Below, piece after piece: positions 8,671-17,162 of a stretch of 64,000 nucleotides of DNA. Each line of letters opens with the position of its first letter. Positions within the stretch are counted from its first letter, which is position 1. The stretch is from Rhizobium sp. Root1220. GTDB lineage: Bacteria > Pseudomonadota > Alphaproteobacteria > Rhizobiales > Rhizobiaceae. Under the pieces are notes generated by a model that worked only from the letters and a program-made list of their open reading frames with translations, did not search any database and had not been told where the DNA came from. A program made the translations under genes and the position numbers. The DNA lies in assembly GCF_001426265.1 (NCBI RefSeq), contig NZ_LMDG01000002.1:146050-210049 (forward strand). The letters are read 5' to 3'.

Positions 8671-9159
8671 ATGACCCAACGCGCCATCAGGATCACCGAA
8701 CAACGCTCGGGCCTCTCTGTCACCGCACCACTGCTGGCAGAAAAAGCCCCCGACAATGCTGCATTCCTCTGGGACTATCTCGCAGAGGCACGCATCGTTC
8801 CCGGTATCCATGCCATGTGGACCGGTCCCGAAATCTCCTGCCCCGTCCCACCGGCGCATCTGGAAGGTCAATCCTACGCCGCGGCCCTGCCCTCGGAAAA
8901 TGCCACGCTGACGCCGCAGCCGGGCGACATCGTGCTGAGCTACGTGCCGGCCCGCATGTGGGGCGGCAACCCGAACCCGATCTTCGACATCGGTCTCTTC
9001 TACGGTCAGGGCGCCCGCTTGCTCTTCCCGATCGGCTGGCTTGCCGGCAGTGTCGTCGCGCAGGTGCGTCCCGAAGAGCGCGATCATTTCGCCACTGCCT
9101 GCGGTATCATCCGCCGCAACGGTGCCTGCGACGTCACCTTCACGCGGATGGAGGACTGA
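8671..9159 (+). CDS. DUF3830 family protein (cyclophilin-like fold predicted)
   Basis: A 162-residue cytosolic protein. It has the LLAEKAPDNAAFLWDYL segment (small-molecule-binding cyclophilin-like N-terminus), HAMWTGPEISCPVP and a PGDIVLSYVPARMWGG core resembling DUF3830 proteins, whose function is unknown. The start ATG at 8671 has AGGA just upstream and lies 7 bp after the gntR stop; one base separates nothing from the next gene (stop 9159, next start 9160). DUF3830 genes are often found with Liv-type transporters and amidohydrolases, in line with a catabolic accessory role. The family assignment is from pattern memory and moderately sure. Confidence 0.65.
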   Translation: MTQRAIRITEQRSGLSVTAPLLAEKAPDNAAFLWDYLAEARIVPGIHAMWTGPEISCPVPPAHLEGQSYAAALPSENATLTPQPGDIVLSYVPARMWGGNPNPIFDIGLFYGQGARLLFPIGWLAGSVVAQVRPEERDHFATACGIIRRNGACDVTFTRMED

Positions 9160-9519
9160 ATGAGAACGGACGACGATAGTTTCGAGCTTTTCGATCTCCG
9201 GGTAGAGGCCGTTGTTCCTGAAGGTGGTGCGATTTATTGCGGCGCCAGGGAAGGCGACTATTTCGAGCTGAAGGGCGAGATGCTGAGCCTGCCGCCGGGT
9301 CAGGGTTTTTCCATCTATTCCATCTCCGCCGTTCTGCCGCTTCTTGCCGCAAAACAGCGCCCGACCCACAAGAACGACTGGATGACCTCGGATGCCGAGA
9401 TCGCCTGTCCGGATCCGAATTGTGCTAGCCGCTTGCGCATCGTCAGGACGGGAAAACGGCGGTTCAGCCATGCCGAAACGACCGCGGTCCCGCTGCCGCA
9501 GGAGAATGACGACAAATGA
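9160..9519 (+). CDS. TIGR04076-family small protein
   Basis: A 119-residue protein with the TIGR04076 layout: an N-terminal strand (LRVEAVVPEGGAIYCGAREGDYFEL), a hydrophobic ISAVLPLLAA segment corresponding to the family's 'lyP.l.aL' helix, then W-T-S-D-AEIACPDP with cysteines and RLRIVRTGKR near the C-terminus. The family function is unknown. The ATG directly abuts the previous stop, and its own stop overlaps the aldo/keto reductase start by 4 bp, so it is translationally coupled on both sides. The short cysteine pattern (C, CPDPNC) could bind metal, but this is speculation. Confidence 0.65.
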   Translation: MRTDDDSFELFDLRVEAVVPEGGAIYCGAREGDYFELKGEMLSLPPGQGFSIYSISAVLPLLAAKQRPTHKNDWMTSDAEIACPDPNCASRLRIVRTGKRRFSHAETTAVPLPQENDDK

Positions 9520-10571
9520 ACGCGAAGACCTTCGAACTCAGCCCCGGCTACAATATTTCCCGCGTTATCCGCGGCGGCTGGCAGTTGGCGGGCGGACACG
9601 GCGCGATCGGACGCGATCAGGCTGTCACCGACCTGATGGCCGCCTTCGACGCAGGCATCTGGACCTATGACTGTGCCGATATCTACACCGGCGTCGAGGA
9701 GTTGATCGGCGCGACGCGCCTGAGGATCGCCAACGAGCGTGGCCTTGATGCCGCCGCAAGGATGAAGGTCCATACAAAGCTGGTGCCAGACCTTGCGCGT
9801 CTGGCCAATATCAGCCGCGACTACATCAGCGGCATTGTCGAGCAATCCCTGCGGCGCCTGAAGACGGAGCGGCTGGATCTCGTCCAGTTTCACTGGTGGG
9901 ACTATTCGCTCCCCGGTTATCTCGACGCCATGGCCTGGCTGAACGAACTGCGCCAGGAAGGCAAGGTTCACAACGTTGGCACGACCAATTTCGACACGCC
10001 GCACGTTGCAGAGATCCTTAAGGCAGGCGTTCCGCTGGTGAGCCAGCAATTGCAATATTCGGTTCTCGACCAAAGGCCGGCCAACAGCCTTGCCACGCTG
10101 GCAAAACAGCACGACCTGCGCTTCTTGTGCTACGGCTCGGTCGCCGGTGGTTTCCTGGGTGACAAGTGGCTCGGCGCACCCGAACCCGACATGCCGCTAG
10201 AGAACCGGTCGCTCGTCAAATACAAGCTGATCATCGACGATTTCGGCGGCTGGGATCTCTTCCAGTCATTGCTCCGGACCCTGAAGGCCATCGGCGACAG
10301 CCATGGCGTTGATATCGCCACCGTTGCCAGTGCATGGGTGCTCAAACAGCCACAGGTCGCTGCGGTCATCGTCGGCGCCCGCAACCAGGCACATGCCTTG
10401 GCAAATGCCCAAATCATGGACGTCGCGCTGAGCGACGAGGACCAGAACAGGATCGCCGCCGTCATCGCCGAAAGCAACGGCCTGGAGGGAGACGTCTATA
10501 CCCTTGAGCGTGACCGGACCGGCCGCCATGGCTCGATCATGCACTACAACCTCAACGCGGGGAAGAAATGA
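9516..10571 (+). CDS. Aldo/keto reductase
   Basis: A 351-residue (beta/alpha)8 NADPH-dependent oxidoreductase. The AKR tetrad is visible: Asp and Tyr in TYDCADIYTGVEE, Lys in MKVHTKLVPD and His in LVQFHWWDYS. The cofactor end is IVGARNQAHALANAQ. It overlaps both neighbours by 4 bp. In this operon it probably reduces or oxidises a carbonyl or hydroxyl intermediate made after deamination by the DAO-family enzyme of the opposite arm. The substrate is unknown. It differs clearly from the second aldo/keto reductase of the window (52924-53982). Confidence 0.9.
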   Translation: MNAKTFELSPGYNISRVIRGGWQLAGGHGAIGRDQAVTDLMAAFDAGIWTYDCADIYTGVEELIGATRLRIANERGLDAAARMKVHTKLVPDLARLANISRDYISGIVEQSLRRLKTERLDLVQFHWWDYSLPGYLDAMAWLNELRQEGKVHNVGTTNFDTPHVAEILKAGVPLVSQQLQYSVLDQRPANSLATLAKQHDLRFLCYGSVAGGFLGDKWLGAPEPDMPLENRSLVKYKLIIDDFGGWDLFQSLLRTLKAIGDSHGVDIATVASAWVLKQPQVAAVIVGARNQAHALANAQIMDVALSDEDQNRIAAVIAESNGLEGDVYTLERDRTGRHGSIMHYNLNAGKK

Positions 10572-10984
10572 CCCTCCTATTGCGCGCCAGCGCCGAGATC
10601 GTTGATCTTCATCGCTTCTTCGTCGACTGGTACGATATGAAGAGTGCCGCGATTGCCGACTTCGGACGCTTCGAGCGGGTGATGGGCGATGGTTTCCACA
10701 TGGTTCCGCCCAGTGGCCTTGTCCTCGACCGGGACGCAGTGGTCTCCTACGTCAAGGCAAACCGCGCGACGCACCAAGGCGACTTTGCGATCGACATCAG
10801 CGACATTCGCCCCGGCTGGCAGAGCGCCGACGCAATCATCGTCTGCTATATCGAGACGCAAAGGCGCGGCGGCAAGGAGAGCCGCCGGCAGGCGAGCGCT
10901 CTTTTTACAACAAGTTCATCGACGCCTCACGGCGTCGAATGGCGTCATCTGCATGAAACCTGGCTGCAGGTGCCGGAAAGCTGA
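10568..10984 (+). CDS. NTF2-like (SnoaL/DUF4440-type) protein
   Basis: A 138-residue protein with a cone-shaped NTF2-like pattern: an N-terminal helix with FFVDWYDMKSAAIADFGRF, then MGDGFHMVPPSGLVLDRDAVVSYV, and C-terminal strands ending WRHLHETWLQV. Related folds act as isomerases, dehydratases or ligand-binding accessory proteins; no catalytic set can be assigned. It overlaps the aldo/keto reductase gene by 4 bp and precedes the binding-protein gene by 48 bp, so it is part of the same transcript. Confidence 0.65.
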   Translation: MTLLLRASAEIVDLHRFFVDWYDMKSAAIADFGRFERVMGDGFHMVPPSGLVLDRDAVVSYVKANRATHQGDFAIDISDIRPGWQSADAIIVCYIETQRRGGKESRRQASALFTTSSSTPHGVEWRHLHETWLQVPES

Positions 10985-11032
10985 ACAGGCTCAAGATGAA
11001 ATAAAAGTCGTGTACCAAAAGGGGAACAAAAA

Positions 11033-12292
11033 ATGCGAAAGACGATATTTCAAATCTCCACGGCGCTGGCGCTGCTGACAGCAGCAGGTGCCGCCAATGC
11101 CGCTGATTGCAAGATCACCGTCGGTCTCGTGATGGAACTGACGGGTCCTGCCGGCGAATACGGCCAGGCGGGCGCAAAATCAGTCGAGATGGCGTTCCGT
11201 GACATCAACGCCGCCGGCGGCGTACGCGGTTGCGACCTCGTGACGGATACGCGCGACAGCCAGAGCCAAGGCAACGTCGCCGTCGATGCTGCCACCCAGC
11301 TCGTGCAGGTCAAGAAGGTTCCGGTCATCATCGGTGGGATCATTTCCTCCGTGTCGATCCCGATCCTGACATCCGTGACCGCGCCGGCAAAGATCGTCCA
11401 GGTATCGCCTGCTTCCTCCTCCCCGACGCTGACGGCGCTCGGCCGCGACGGCAAGACGAACGGAATCTTCTTCCGCACCATCACCTCGGATGCGTTGCAG
11501 GGCGTTGCCGCAGCAAAATACGCCATCGACAAGGGCTTCAAGAAGCTGTCGATCATCCACGTCAACAACGACTTCGGCGTCAACATGGTCGCGGAGTTTT
11601 CGCGTGCCTACAAGGCGCTCGGCGGCACGATCGTTTCCGATACGCCGTACAACGAAAAACAGTCGAGCTATGCTTCCGAAGTCACGGCTGCCATGGGTGG
11701 TGAGCCCGACGGCCTCTACCTCGTCAGCACCCCTGTCGACGGCGCAACGATCGCCAGAACCTGGATTTCGCAGGGCGGCGTCCAGAAGTTCCTGCTGAAT
11801 GACGGCATGAACAGCCCTGATTTCATCGATTCCGTCGGCGCCGACTATCTGAAGGATGCCTATGGCACCTCTTCCGGCACCAGCCCGACGGCGTCCACCG
11901 AGTATTTCACGAAGAACTACAAGGAGTTTTCCGGTATCGAGCCATCGAACCCGGCTGCCGACCGCTCCTATGACGCCGGCGCAATCGTCGGGCTGGCAAT
12001 TGCCATCGCTGGATCAGAGGATCCCGCCAAGATCAAGGATGCTATCTTCAAGGCCGTCGATCCGGCAGGCACGCCGATCTATGCCGGCAAGGAAGAGTTC
12101 ACCAAGGCGCTCGACCTTATCAAGGACGGCAAGCCGATCCGCTACGAAGGCGTGATCGGTCCTGTTGCCTTCGACAAGCATGGCGACATCACCGGTCCCT
12201 TCCGCCTCTGGAAGATCGCCGATGGCAAGGTTACGACCGACGGCGAAATGACAACGGACGAGGTCAACGCCTTGCAGGCGAAAATCCAGTAG
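11033..12292 (+). CDS. LivK-type periplasmic substrate-binding protein
   Basis: A 419-residue protein with a Sec signal peptide (ALALLTAAGAANA, cleavage near residue 23) and the type-I periplasmic binding fold of Liv systems: KITVGLVMELTGPAGEYGQ, then the lobe-linking region KLSIIHVNNDFGVNM. It delivers the substrate to LivHMGF encoded on the other arm of this divergent locus. A 48-bp spacer before it and a strong hairpin after it (12302-12322) mark it as the last gene of the rightward operon. The family is broad, so the ligand cannot be predicted. Confidence 0.92.
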   Translation: MRKTIFQISTALALLTAAGAANAADCKITVGLVMELTGPAGEYGQAGAKSVEMAFRDINAAGGVRGCDLVTDTRDSQSQGNVAVDAATQLVQVKKVPVIIGGIISSVSIPILTSVTAPAKIVQVSPASSSPTLTALGRDGKTNGIFFRTITSDALQGVAAAKYAIDKGFKKLSIIHVNNDFGVNMVAEFSRAYKALGGTIVSDTPYNEKQSSYASEVTAAMGGEPDGLYLVSTPVDGATIARTWISQGGVQKFLLNDGMNSPDFIDSVGADYLKDAYGTSSGTSPTASTEYFTKNYKEFSGIEPSNPAADRSYDAGAIVGLAIAIAGSEDPAKIKDAIFKAVDPAGTPIYAGKEEFTKALDLIKDGKPIRYEGVIGPVAFDKHGDITGPFRLWKIADGKVTTDGEMTTDEVNALQAKIQ

Positions 12293-12301
12293 ACTTCGAG
12301 A

Positions 12302-12322
12302 GGCGCCCGCCCGCCGGGCGCC
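12302..12322 (+). terminator. GC-rich hairpin ending the gntR-livK operon
   Basis: Perfect 8-bp stem GGCGCCCG/CGGGCGCC with a 5-nt loop, ten bases after the binding-protein stop. The U-tract is weak (scattered T runs 15-25 bases later), so termination may be partial. Confidence 0.65.
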
Positions 12323-12405
12323 CTCATCACGCGATTTCGATTTTACGCTGATGCCAAGCTGAAATACGCTGCGCCCTGCTTGAAATTCAACCGGGGAGAG
12401 ACACC

Positions 12406-13032
12406 ATGAAGCGCAGGTTTGTATTCGTTGCGGCCGCCTTGGCCTGCTCAGCCGTCGGCACCCAGGCCCAGGACACCGCGATGAGCTTCTTTGTCACCAG
12501 TGTAAATCCAGGCAAGGGTGGAGATCTCGGCGGGCTCGCCGGCGCCGATGCCTATTGCAACACGCTTGCGGCGGCCGCCGGCTCGACCGGCAAGACCTGG
12601 AAGGCCTACCTGTCGACCGACGCGGAGAACGCCAAGGATCGCATCGGCGCCGGGCCATGGTACAACGCCAAGGGCGAGAAAGTCGCTGACTCCGTTGCCT
12701 CGCTGCATGGCGACAGCAACAGCATAACCAAGCAGACAGCACTCGACGAAAAGGGGCAGGTCATCAGCGGACGCGGCGACACGCCGAACCGGCACGATAT
12801 GCTGACGGGAACAAAGGCGGACGGCACCGCAGCGGCGGAGACATGCGGCAACTGGACAATGGGCGGTGCCGACGGGGCCGCGGTGGTAGGACACAGCGAC
12901 CGTACCGGCCTGAACGATTCAGCGGAGGCCAAGTCTTGGAATTCTTCGCACCCGACGCGCGGCGGATGCACGGTGGCTGCGTTCAAGACAACCGGCGGCG
13001 ATGGCCTGTTCTACTGCTTCGCCGCGAACTGA
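12406..13032 (+). CDS. Secreted lectin-like (endostatin/C-type-lectin fold) protein
   Basis: A 208-residue exported protein with signal peptide KRRFVFVAAALACSAVGTQAQ. The mature part follows the bacterial 'lectin' pattern FFVTSVNPGKGGDLGGLAGADAYC, TWKAYLST, RIGAGPWYNAKG, HDMLTGTKADG, TCGNWTMGG, SWNSSHPTRGGC and a GGDGLFYCFAAN end, with four cysteines likely forming disulfides. It resembles the fold shared with collagen-XVIII endostatin domains. Ligand and role are unknown; periplasmic or extracellular carbohydrate contact is possible. It stands alone and converges on the CorA gene, with a hairpin between. Confidence 0.75.
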   Translation: MKRRFVFVAAALACSAVGTQAQDTAMSFFVTSVNPGKGGDLGGLAGADAYCNTLAAAAGSTGKTWKAYLSTDAENAKDRIGAGPWYNAKGEKVADSVASLHGDSNSITKQTALDEKGQVISGRGDTPNRHDMLTGTKADGTAAAETCGNWTMGGADGAAVVGHSDRTGLNDSAEAKSWNSSHPTRGGCTVAAFKTTGGDGLFYCFAAN

Positions 13033-13052
13033 CGGTCAGCGAGAGATAAGGG

Positions 13053-13071
13053 TGGCGCGGGAGGCGCGCCA
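13053..13071. terminator. Hairpin between convergent lectin and CorA genes
   Basis: Seven-bp stem TGGCGCG/CGCGCCA with a 5-nt loop between two convergent stop codons; it could act in both directions. Confidence 0.5.
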
Positions 13072-13105
13072 TCAATGTCCAGATTTGTGACGAACCAGCC
13101 AGTGC

Positions 13106-14134
13106 CTAAAGCCATCCGATGCGTCGCAGCCCCCAGAGCGTCGCAACCGACGTGATCGTTACAAACGCGACAATGACGATGAACGCCCATGTGTCGTTGA
13201 CGCCGGGAATCCCTCCGACATTCATTCCGAACAGACCCGCGACCACACTCGGTGGAAGGAGGAGCGCGGCCAGTGCTGCAAGCCGATTGGAATTGCGGGC
13301 GATGCGCTCGCTGATCACCGTCGAGAGGTCGTCGTGGAGGATACCGGTTCGGTCGCGGATCGCATCGAGATATTCGATGAAACGCATCAGTTTGTCGATG
13401 ACTTCACGCATCCGCAGCTTGTCGCGTTCCAGCAGCCATGGCGCGTCGTCGTGCTCGATACGGCTCAAGGCGTCGCGCTGCGGCGCCAGATAGCGACGAA
13501 GCTGGACGGAGCGCCGGCGAAGCAGCTTAAGGCGCTCCCTCACCGCGCTGGCGTCGCCGTGGAAGATCATCTCGTCGAGTTCGTCGACCTCTTCATCCAT
13601 CCCGTCGAGCACCGGCTCTAGATCACGCACGAGCTTGTCGCCAATCAGGGCCAGCAAGTCACCGGTGCGATGCGGGCCTTTGCACTTTTCAAGCGCGAGG
13701 CGAATGTCGCGCAATGCCGTGATGTAGTGGCCGCTATCGCGTAGAGACACAACCCGTTTGCTGTCGACCCAGAGATGGAGGGGCACGAGATCGATGTCCG
13801 TGGGTTTCCCCTGCGCCTCGTCGGGCGCGGTTGCGCACACGCCGCGCAGGATGATCAGCAACCCCTCGTCTACCGGCTCGACGCGAGGCCGGCTCTCCTC
13901 GGCGAGAAGCGCTTCGCTGACGAAGGTATCCAGGCCGCTCTCTCGACACACCCATTCGGTCGCCGCGGCATGATCCCGCTCGAAGTGCAACCAGATCACG
14001 CCATCCTCGGGCCTCCAAGCGCGGGCCTGAGCCATATCCAGCTGCCTGCACCCGCCGCGCCCATCCAGCAGCAATGCGAACCGCAATCCGGGTTCGGCGC
14101 CATAGCTGACCGTCGAGGTATTTGGCGTATCCAT
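13106..14134 (-). CDS. CorA/ZntB-family divalent-cation transporter
   Basis: A 342-residue inner-membrane protein. A long cytoplasmic helical funnel is followed by two C-terminal membrane segments with the GMN signature between them (FGMNVGGIPG). GMN-V-GG-IPG and the charged loop favour the ZntB branch (zinc efflux/uptake) over CorA magnesium channels. The start chosen is the ATG at 14134 with a GGGG run six bases upstream; a longer frame covers an upstream palindrome and has no ribosome site. The gene is isolated and in an intact frame. Confidence 0.87.
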   Translation of the reverse strand: MDTPNTSTVSYGAEPGLRFALLLDGRGGCRQLDMAQARAWRPEDGVIWLHFERDHAAATEWVCRESGLDTFVSEALLAEESRPRVEPVDEGLLIILRGVCATAPDEAQGKPTDIDLVPLHLWVDSKRVVSLRDSGHYITALRDIRLALEKCKGPHRTGDLLALIGDKLVRDLEPVLDGMDEEVDELDEMIFHGDASAVRERLKLLRRRSVQLRRYLAPQRDALSRIEHDDAPWLLERDKLRMREVIDKLMRFIEYLDAIRDRTGILHDDLSTVISERIARNSNRLAALAALLLPPSVVAGLFGMNVGGIPGVNDTWAFIVIVAFVTITSVATLWGLRRIGWL

Positions 14135-14178
14135 CGCACCCCGCCACATCCAATCAGCGAACCGAAAAACGCCGCCGA

Positions 14179-14208
14179 CCCAAAGGCTTGCTCGAGCAAG
14201 CCTTTGGG
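14179..14208. repeat. 30-nt perfect palindrome in divergent region
   Basis: Fifteen bases (CCCAAAGGCTTGCTC) are followed immediately by their exact reverse complement, making an uninterrupted 30-nt dyad 45 bp upstream of the corA start and about 217 bp upstream of the amine oxidase. It is followed by ATTTTAT on the plus strand. It could be a large operator, a cruciform or a terminator-like element; the rest of 14135-14425 shows nothing else recognisable. Confidence 0.75.
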
Positions 14209-14425
14209 ATTTTATCAGGTAGGATGCAAGGTGCAATACCTTGCAGTCCACACCGAAACTGCGCCACATGCTGCATTCGCCACGTAGTTCGGCCATTGTT
14301 TCGGCAAGCGTAATTCCGCAGATTGCCGGCGGACGTGCCCCCGCAAAGGAGCACGAGGCTCACTTGCGCGGCGCACCGGAGTTGGCGCATGATGCGGGTC
14401 ACCCGCACAGACTCCAGTTCCAGCA

Positions 14426-15676
14426 ATGAGTTCAGAACCAGACATAGCAATCATTGGCGCAGGTGCGGCCGGCATTGGCGCTGCACGACGTCTGGCAGGA
14501 ACCGGTCTCTGCGTTTCGATCCTCGATTCCTTGCCGCGTCTCGGGGGACGCGCCTGGACTTTCAAGACGCCGGTCGCCGCTGTCGATCTTGGTTGCGGCT
14601 GGCTTCATTCGGGAGACCGCAACCCGTGGACGCACATTGCCGAAGAAAGTGGATTCGAGGTCGACCGCCGGGCGACGGCATGGGGCGAACAGTTTCGCAA
14701 CCTCGGCTTTCCGAAAGCCGACCAGGAAGCCGCAAGGCACGTGTTTGCGCGGTGGAGCGAGCAGATTTCAACAACACCGCCAGCCAGCGACAGAGCCTCG
14801 GACGCGCTGGACAAGGATGAGCCCTGGCGACCTTATCTGCAGGCGTTGAGTGGATACATCAGCGGCGACGAACTCGAGCGTATCTCGGCGAAAGACTATG
14901 CCGCCTATGATGCGGCATCGACCGATCACAACTGGCGTGTAATGGCTGGCTACGGCACGCTGATTTCGGCAAGCTTGCCCGCCAGCGCGCACCTTCATCT
15001 CTCGACGCCCGTCGAAGCCCTGAGGCTCGCCGGGCAGCGTGTCGCACTACAGACCACCGTTGGCACCATCCAGCCTCTCGCAGTCATTTTCACCGCTTCG
15101 ACGAACGTTCTCGCAGGCGAGACGATTGTCTTGCCATCGTCGCTCGATCCATGGCGTGACGCCGCCGCGCGCCTGCCACTGGGCGACAACGAAAAACTCT
15201 ACCTGGAAATCGTCGGCAGCAGTCCGTTCGCAGCCGAAAGTCATGTCCTCGGCAATCCACGCGATCCGGCAACCGGAACCTACTACATTCGCCCTTTCGG
15301 ATCGCCTGTGATCGAATGCTTCCTGGGCGGCGCCGGAGCAAGGAGGGCTGCCGCCGAAGGACAGGACGCCGCGTTCGACCGCGCCATAGACCAGCTTGCA
15401 TCACAGTTCGGCTCGTCGGTGCGCCGGTGCCTGCGGCCGCTCGTTGGCTCCGACTGGGCGGGCACGCCATCGATCGGCGGCGGCTATAGCCACGCCCTGC
15501 CGGGGCAAGCCGCAGCCCGAATCGCGCTGGCAACACCGTTCGACAGTCGAATTTTCTTTGCTGGCGAAGCAACACACCGAACTGATTTCTCAACCGCGCA
15601 TGGCGCTTATGAAAGCGGCGTGCGCGCTGCAGAGGAGGCGATCGCAGCGCTCGCCCCGCATGCACTCGCTAGATAG
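14426..15676 (+). CDS. Flavin-dependent amine oxidase (monoamine-oxidase family)
   Basis: A 416-residue FAD enzyme. The N-terminal Rossmann motif IAIIGAGAAGIGAARRLAG (residues 7-25) is followed by LPRLGGRAWT, the second FAD motif. The C-terminal FAD-contact segment RIFFAGEATHRTDFSTAHGAYESG is typical of the NAD_binding_8/amino-oxidase family. Family members oxidise amines or desaturate substrates. It sits alone, 24 bases downstream of nothing coding, and no neighbours point to its substrate. Translation begins at the first ATG after a CAGTTCCAGCA stretch with only a weak ribosome site. Confidence 0.85.
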   Translation: MSSEPDIAIIGAGAAGIGAARRLAGTGLCVSILDSLPRLGGRAWTFKTPVAAVDLGCGWLHSGDRNPWTHIAEESGFEVDRRATAWGEQFRNLGFPKADQEAARHVFARWSEQISTTPPASDRASDALDKDEPWRPYLQALSGYISGDELERISAKDYAAYDAASTDHNWRVMAGYGTLISASLPASAHLHLSTPVEALRLAGQRVALQTTVGTIQPLAVIFTASTNVLAGETIVLPSSLDPWRDAAARLPLGDNEKLYLEIVGSSPFAAESHVLGNPRDPATGTYYIRPFGSPVIECFLGGAGARRAAAEGQDAAFDRAIDQLASQFGSSVRRCLRPLVGSDWAGTPSIGGGYSHALPGQAAARIALATPFDSRIFFAGEATHRTDFSTAHGAYESGVRAAEEAIAALAPHALAR

Positions 15677-15878
15677 TCCGACCTCGGACGTACCGACTTC
15701 AGCGTGGCCGACCCACGGCCGCGCTATGACGTACGAGCGGATCGTGCCATTTTGTGTCATCAGCGTATTATCGGTCATTGGATATTAACAACTCCGAAGG
15801 TGCTTGGACCGAGCAGATGCGAGAGCGTGTACACACTCGCAAGCAAGAATCGCTTGTATGAATCGCAGGGCGGCAACA

Positions 15879-16067
15879 ATGGACACAGAAGGCAATGATC
15901 TCCCATTTCTCCTCAAGGAATTCGAGCGTTTTGCCGATGAGCTAAACAAGCTTCCATCGTCCGTCGAAACCACAGCTCTGGAACTGCAGTTCGCCCTGCT
16001 GCGGCAGGCAGTCGAAGCCAAGTATCGCCGCAAGGCAATCAAAGTGGTGAACATCGACCCGAACTAG
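15879..16067 (+). CDS. Small conserved-looking hypothetical protein
   Basis: A 62-residue acidic then basic protein (MDTEGNDLPFLLKEFERFADEL ... AKYRRKAIKVVNIDPN) that is mostly amphipathic helix. The start is the ATG at 15879 with GGGCGG upstream; in-frame Mets farther upstream lack a site. It lies between the amine oxidase and the formylglycine-generating enzyme gene and has an upstream AT-rich patch. I do not recognise it. Codon use and helix periodicity suggest a real gene, but this is not proven. Confidence 0.5.
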   Translation: MDTEGNDLPFLLKEFERFADELNKLPSSVETTALELQFALLRQAVEAKYRRKAIKVVNIDPN

Positions 16068-16115
16068 GATTCGGGCAGGAGCTGCCTGTCGGATCTTTGG
16101 CATAATGCGGGGGCA

Positions 16116-16134
16116 TTTACTGTAAAGTACTTCC
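16116..16134 (+). promoter_or_regulatory. 19-bp motif, copy 1, upstream of formylglycine-generating enzyme
   Basis: TTTACTGTAAAGTACTTCC ends 51 bp before the start codon and contains the perfect dyad TTTAC-T-GTAAA. Seventeen of nineteen bases match copy 2 at 18261-18279 before the sulfatase gene. It is a likely shared operator or promoter for the sulfatase module. Confidence 0.6.
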
Positions 16135-16185
16135 ATCCGGGATCGCATTGCGCGAAGCTGACGAACTCGAAACCTGGAGGCGGCG

Positions 16186-17151
16186 ATGTCATTTGCATTC
16201 AACGGCGAGCATTCTCCCGGTGAGATGCCAGATGGCATGATCTGGATCCCCGGTCGCACGTTCGTCATGGGATCGAACGATCATTACAAGGAGGAGGCTC
16301 CTGCCCATCCGGTAGCGGTCGACGGCTTCTGGATCGACGAAATACCTGTCACGAACCGTAAGTTCATGGAGTTCGTCGATGCGACAGGCCATGTGACAGT
16401 GGCCGAAAAGGTGCCGGATGCAAAAGACTATCCCGGCGCTAGACCCGAGATGCTGCGTGCGGGATCGTTGGTGTTCTTTCAGCCGAAAGGCGTCGATGGA
16501 CCCGACATCCGGCAATGGTGGACCTTCAAGTTTGGCGCCACCTGGCGCAGGCCTCTGGGCGGCCTGAGTGACCTACGCGGCAAGCTTGATCACCCCGTTG
16601 TCCACGTGGCCTGGTCCGACGCGAAAGCCTACGCCGATTGGGCCGGGCTCGATCTGCCGAGCGAAGCCGAGTGGGAACTGGCCGCTCGCGGAGGCCTGGA
16701 CGACAACGAATTCGCCTGGGGCAACGAGCTGGCACCCGATGGCAAGCTGATGGCCAATACCTGGCAAGGTACATTCCCGACCCTGTCGACAAAACCCAAG
16801 GGTCACGAGCGCACATCCGCCGTCCGGTCGTTTCCTCCCAACGCCTATGGTCTCTACGACATGATCGGCAACGTCTGGGAATGGACGAGCGACTACTGGA
16901 CCACTCGTCACGCGGAGCCAGCGGCGAAATCCTGCTGCATTCCGCAGAACCCCCGCGGAGGCGCGATCGATGGCAGTTATGATCCGCGCCAGCCGGAAAT
17001 CCGCATTGCTCGGCGCGTTCTCAAGGGAGGGTCGCATCTGTGTGCGCCCAACTATTGCCGCCGCTACCGCCCCGCGGCGCGCCACGCCGAACCGGAAGAT
17101 ACATCGACAAGCCATGTCGGATTCCGCTGCATCAAAAGGGTTTCGGCTTGA
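16186..17151 (+). CDS. Formylglycine-generating enzyme (sulfatase-modifying factor)
   Basis: This 321-residue FGE-sulfatase-domain protein oxidises the sulfatase active-site Cys to C-alpha-formylglycine. Family landmarks are GMIWIPGRTFVMGS, PVTNRKFMEFV, VVHVAWSDAKAYADWAG, LPSEAEWELAARGG and IGNVWEWTSDYW. Both catalytic cysteines are present as CAPNYC (C286 and C291, spaced five apart as in known FGEs) followed by RRYRPAARH, so it should be active. No signal peptide is seen, so modification would occur in the cytoplasm before export. A Tat-exported sulfatase with a CTAGR site is encoded 1.2 kb downstream and is the obvious client. Confidence 0.92.
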   Translation: MSFAFNGEHSPGEMPDGMIWIPGRTFVMGSNDHYKEEAPAHPVAVDGFWIDEIPVTNRKFMEFVDATGHVTVAEKVPDAKDYPGARPEMLRAGSLVFFQPKGVDGPDIRQWWTFKFGATWRRPLGGLSDLRGKLDHPVVHVAWSDAKAYADWAGLDLPSEAEWELAARGGLDDNEFAWGNELAPDGKLMANTWQGTFPTLSTKPKGHERTSAVRSFPPNAYGLYDMIGNVWEWTSDYWTTRHAEPAAKSCCIPQNPRGGAIDGSYDPRQPEIRIARRVLKGGSHLCAPNYCRRYRPAARHAEPEDTSTSHVGFRCIKRVSA

Positions 17152-17162
17152 AGGAGACCGAG

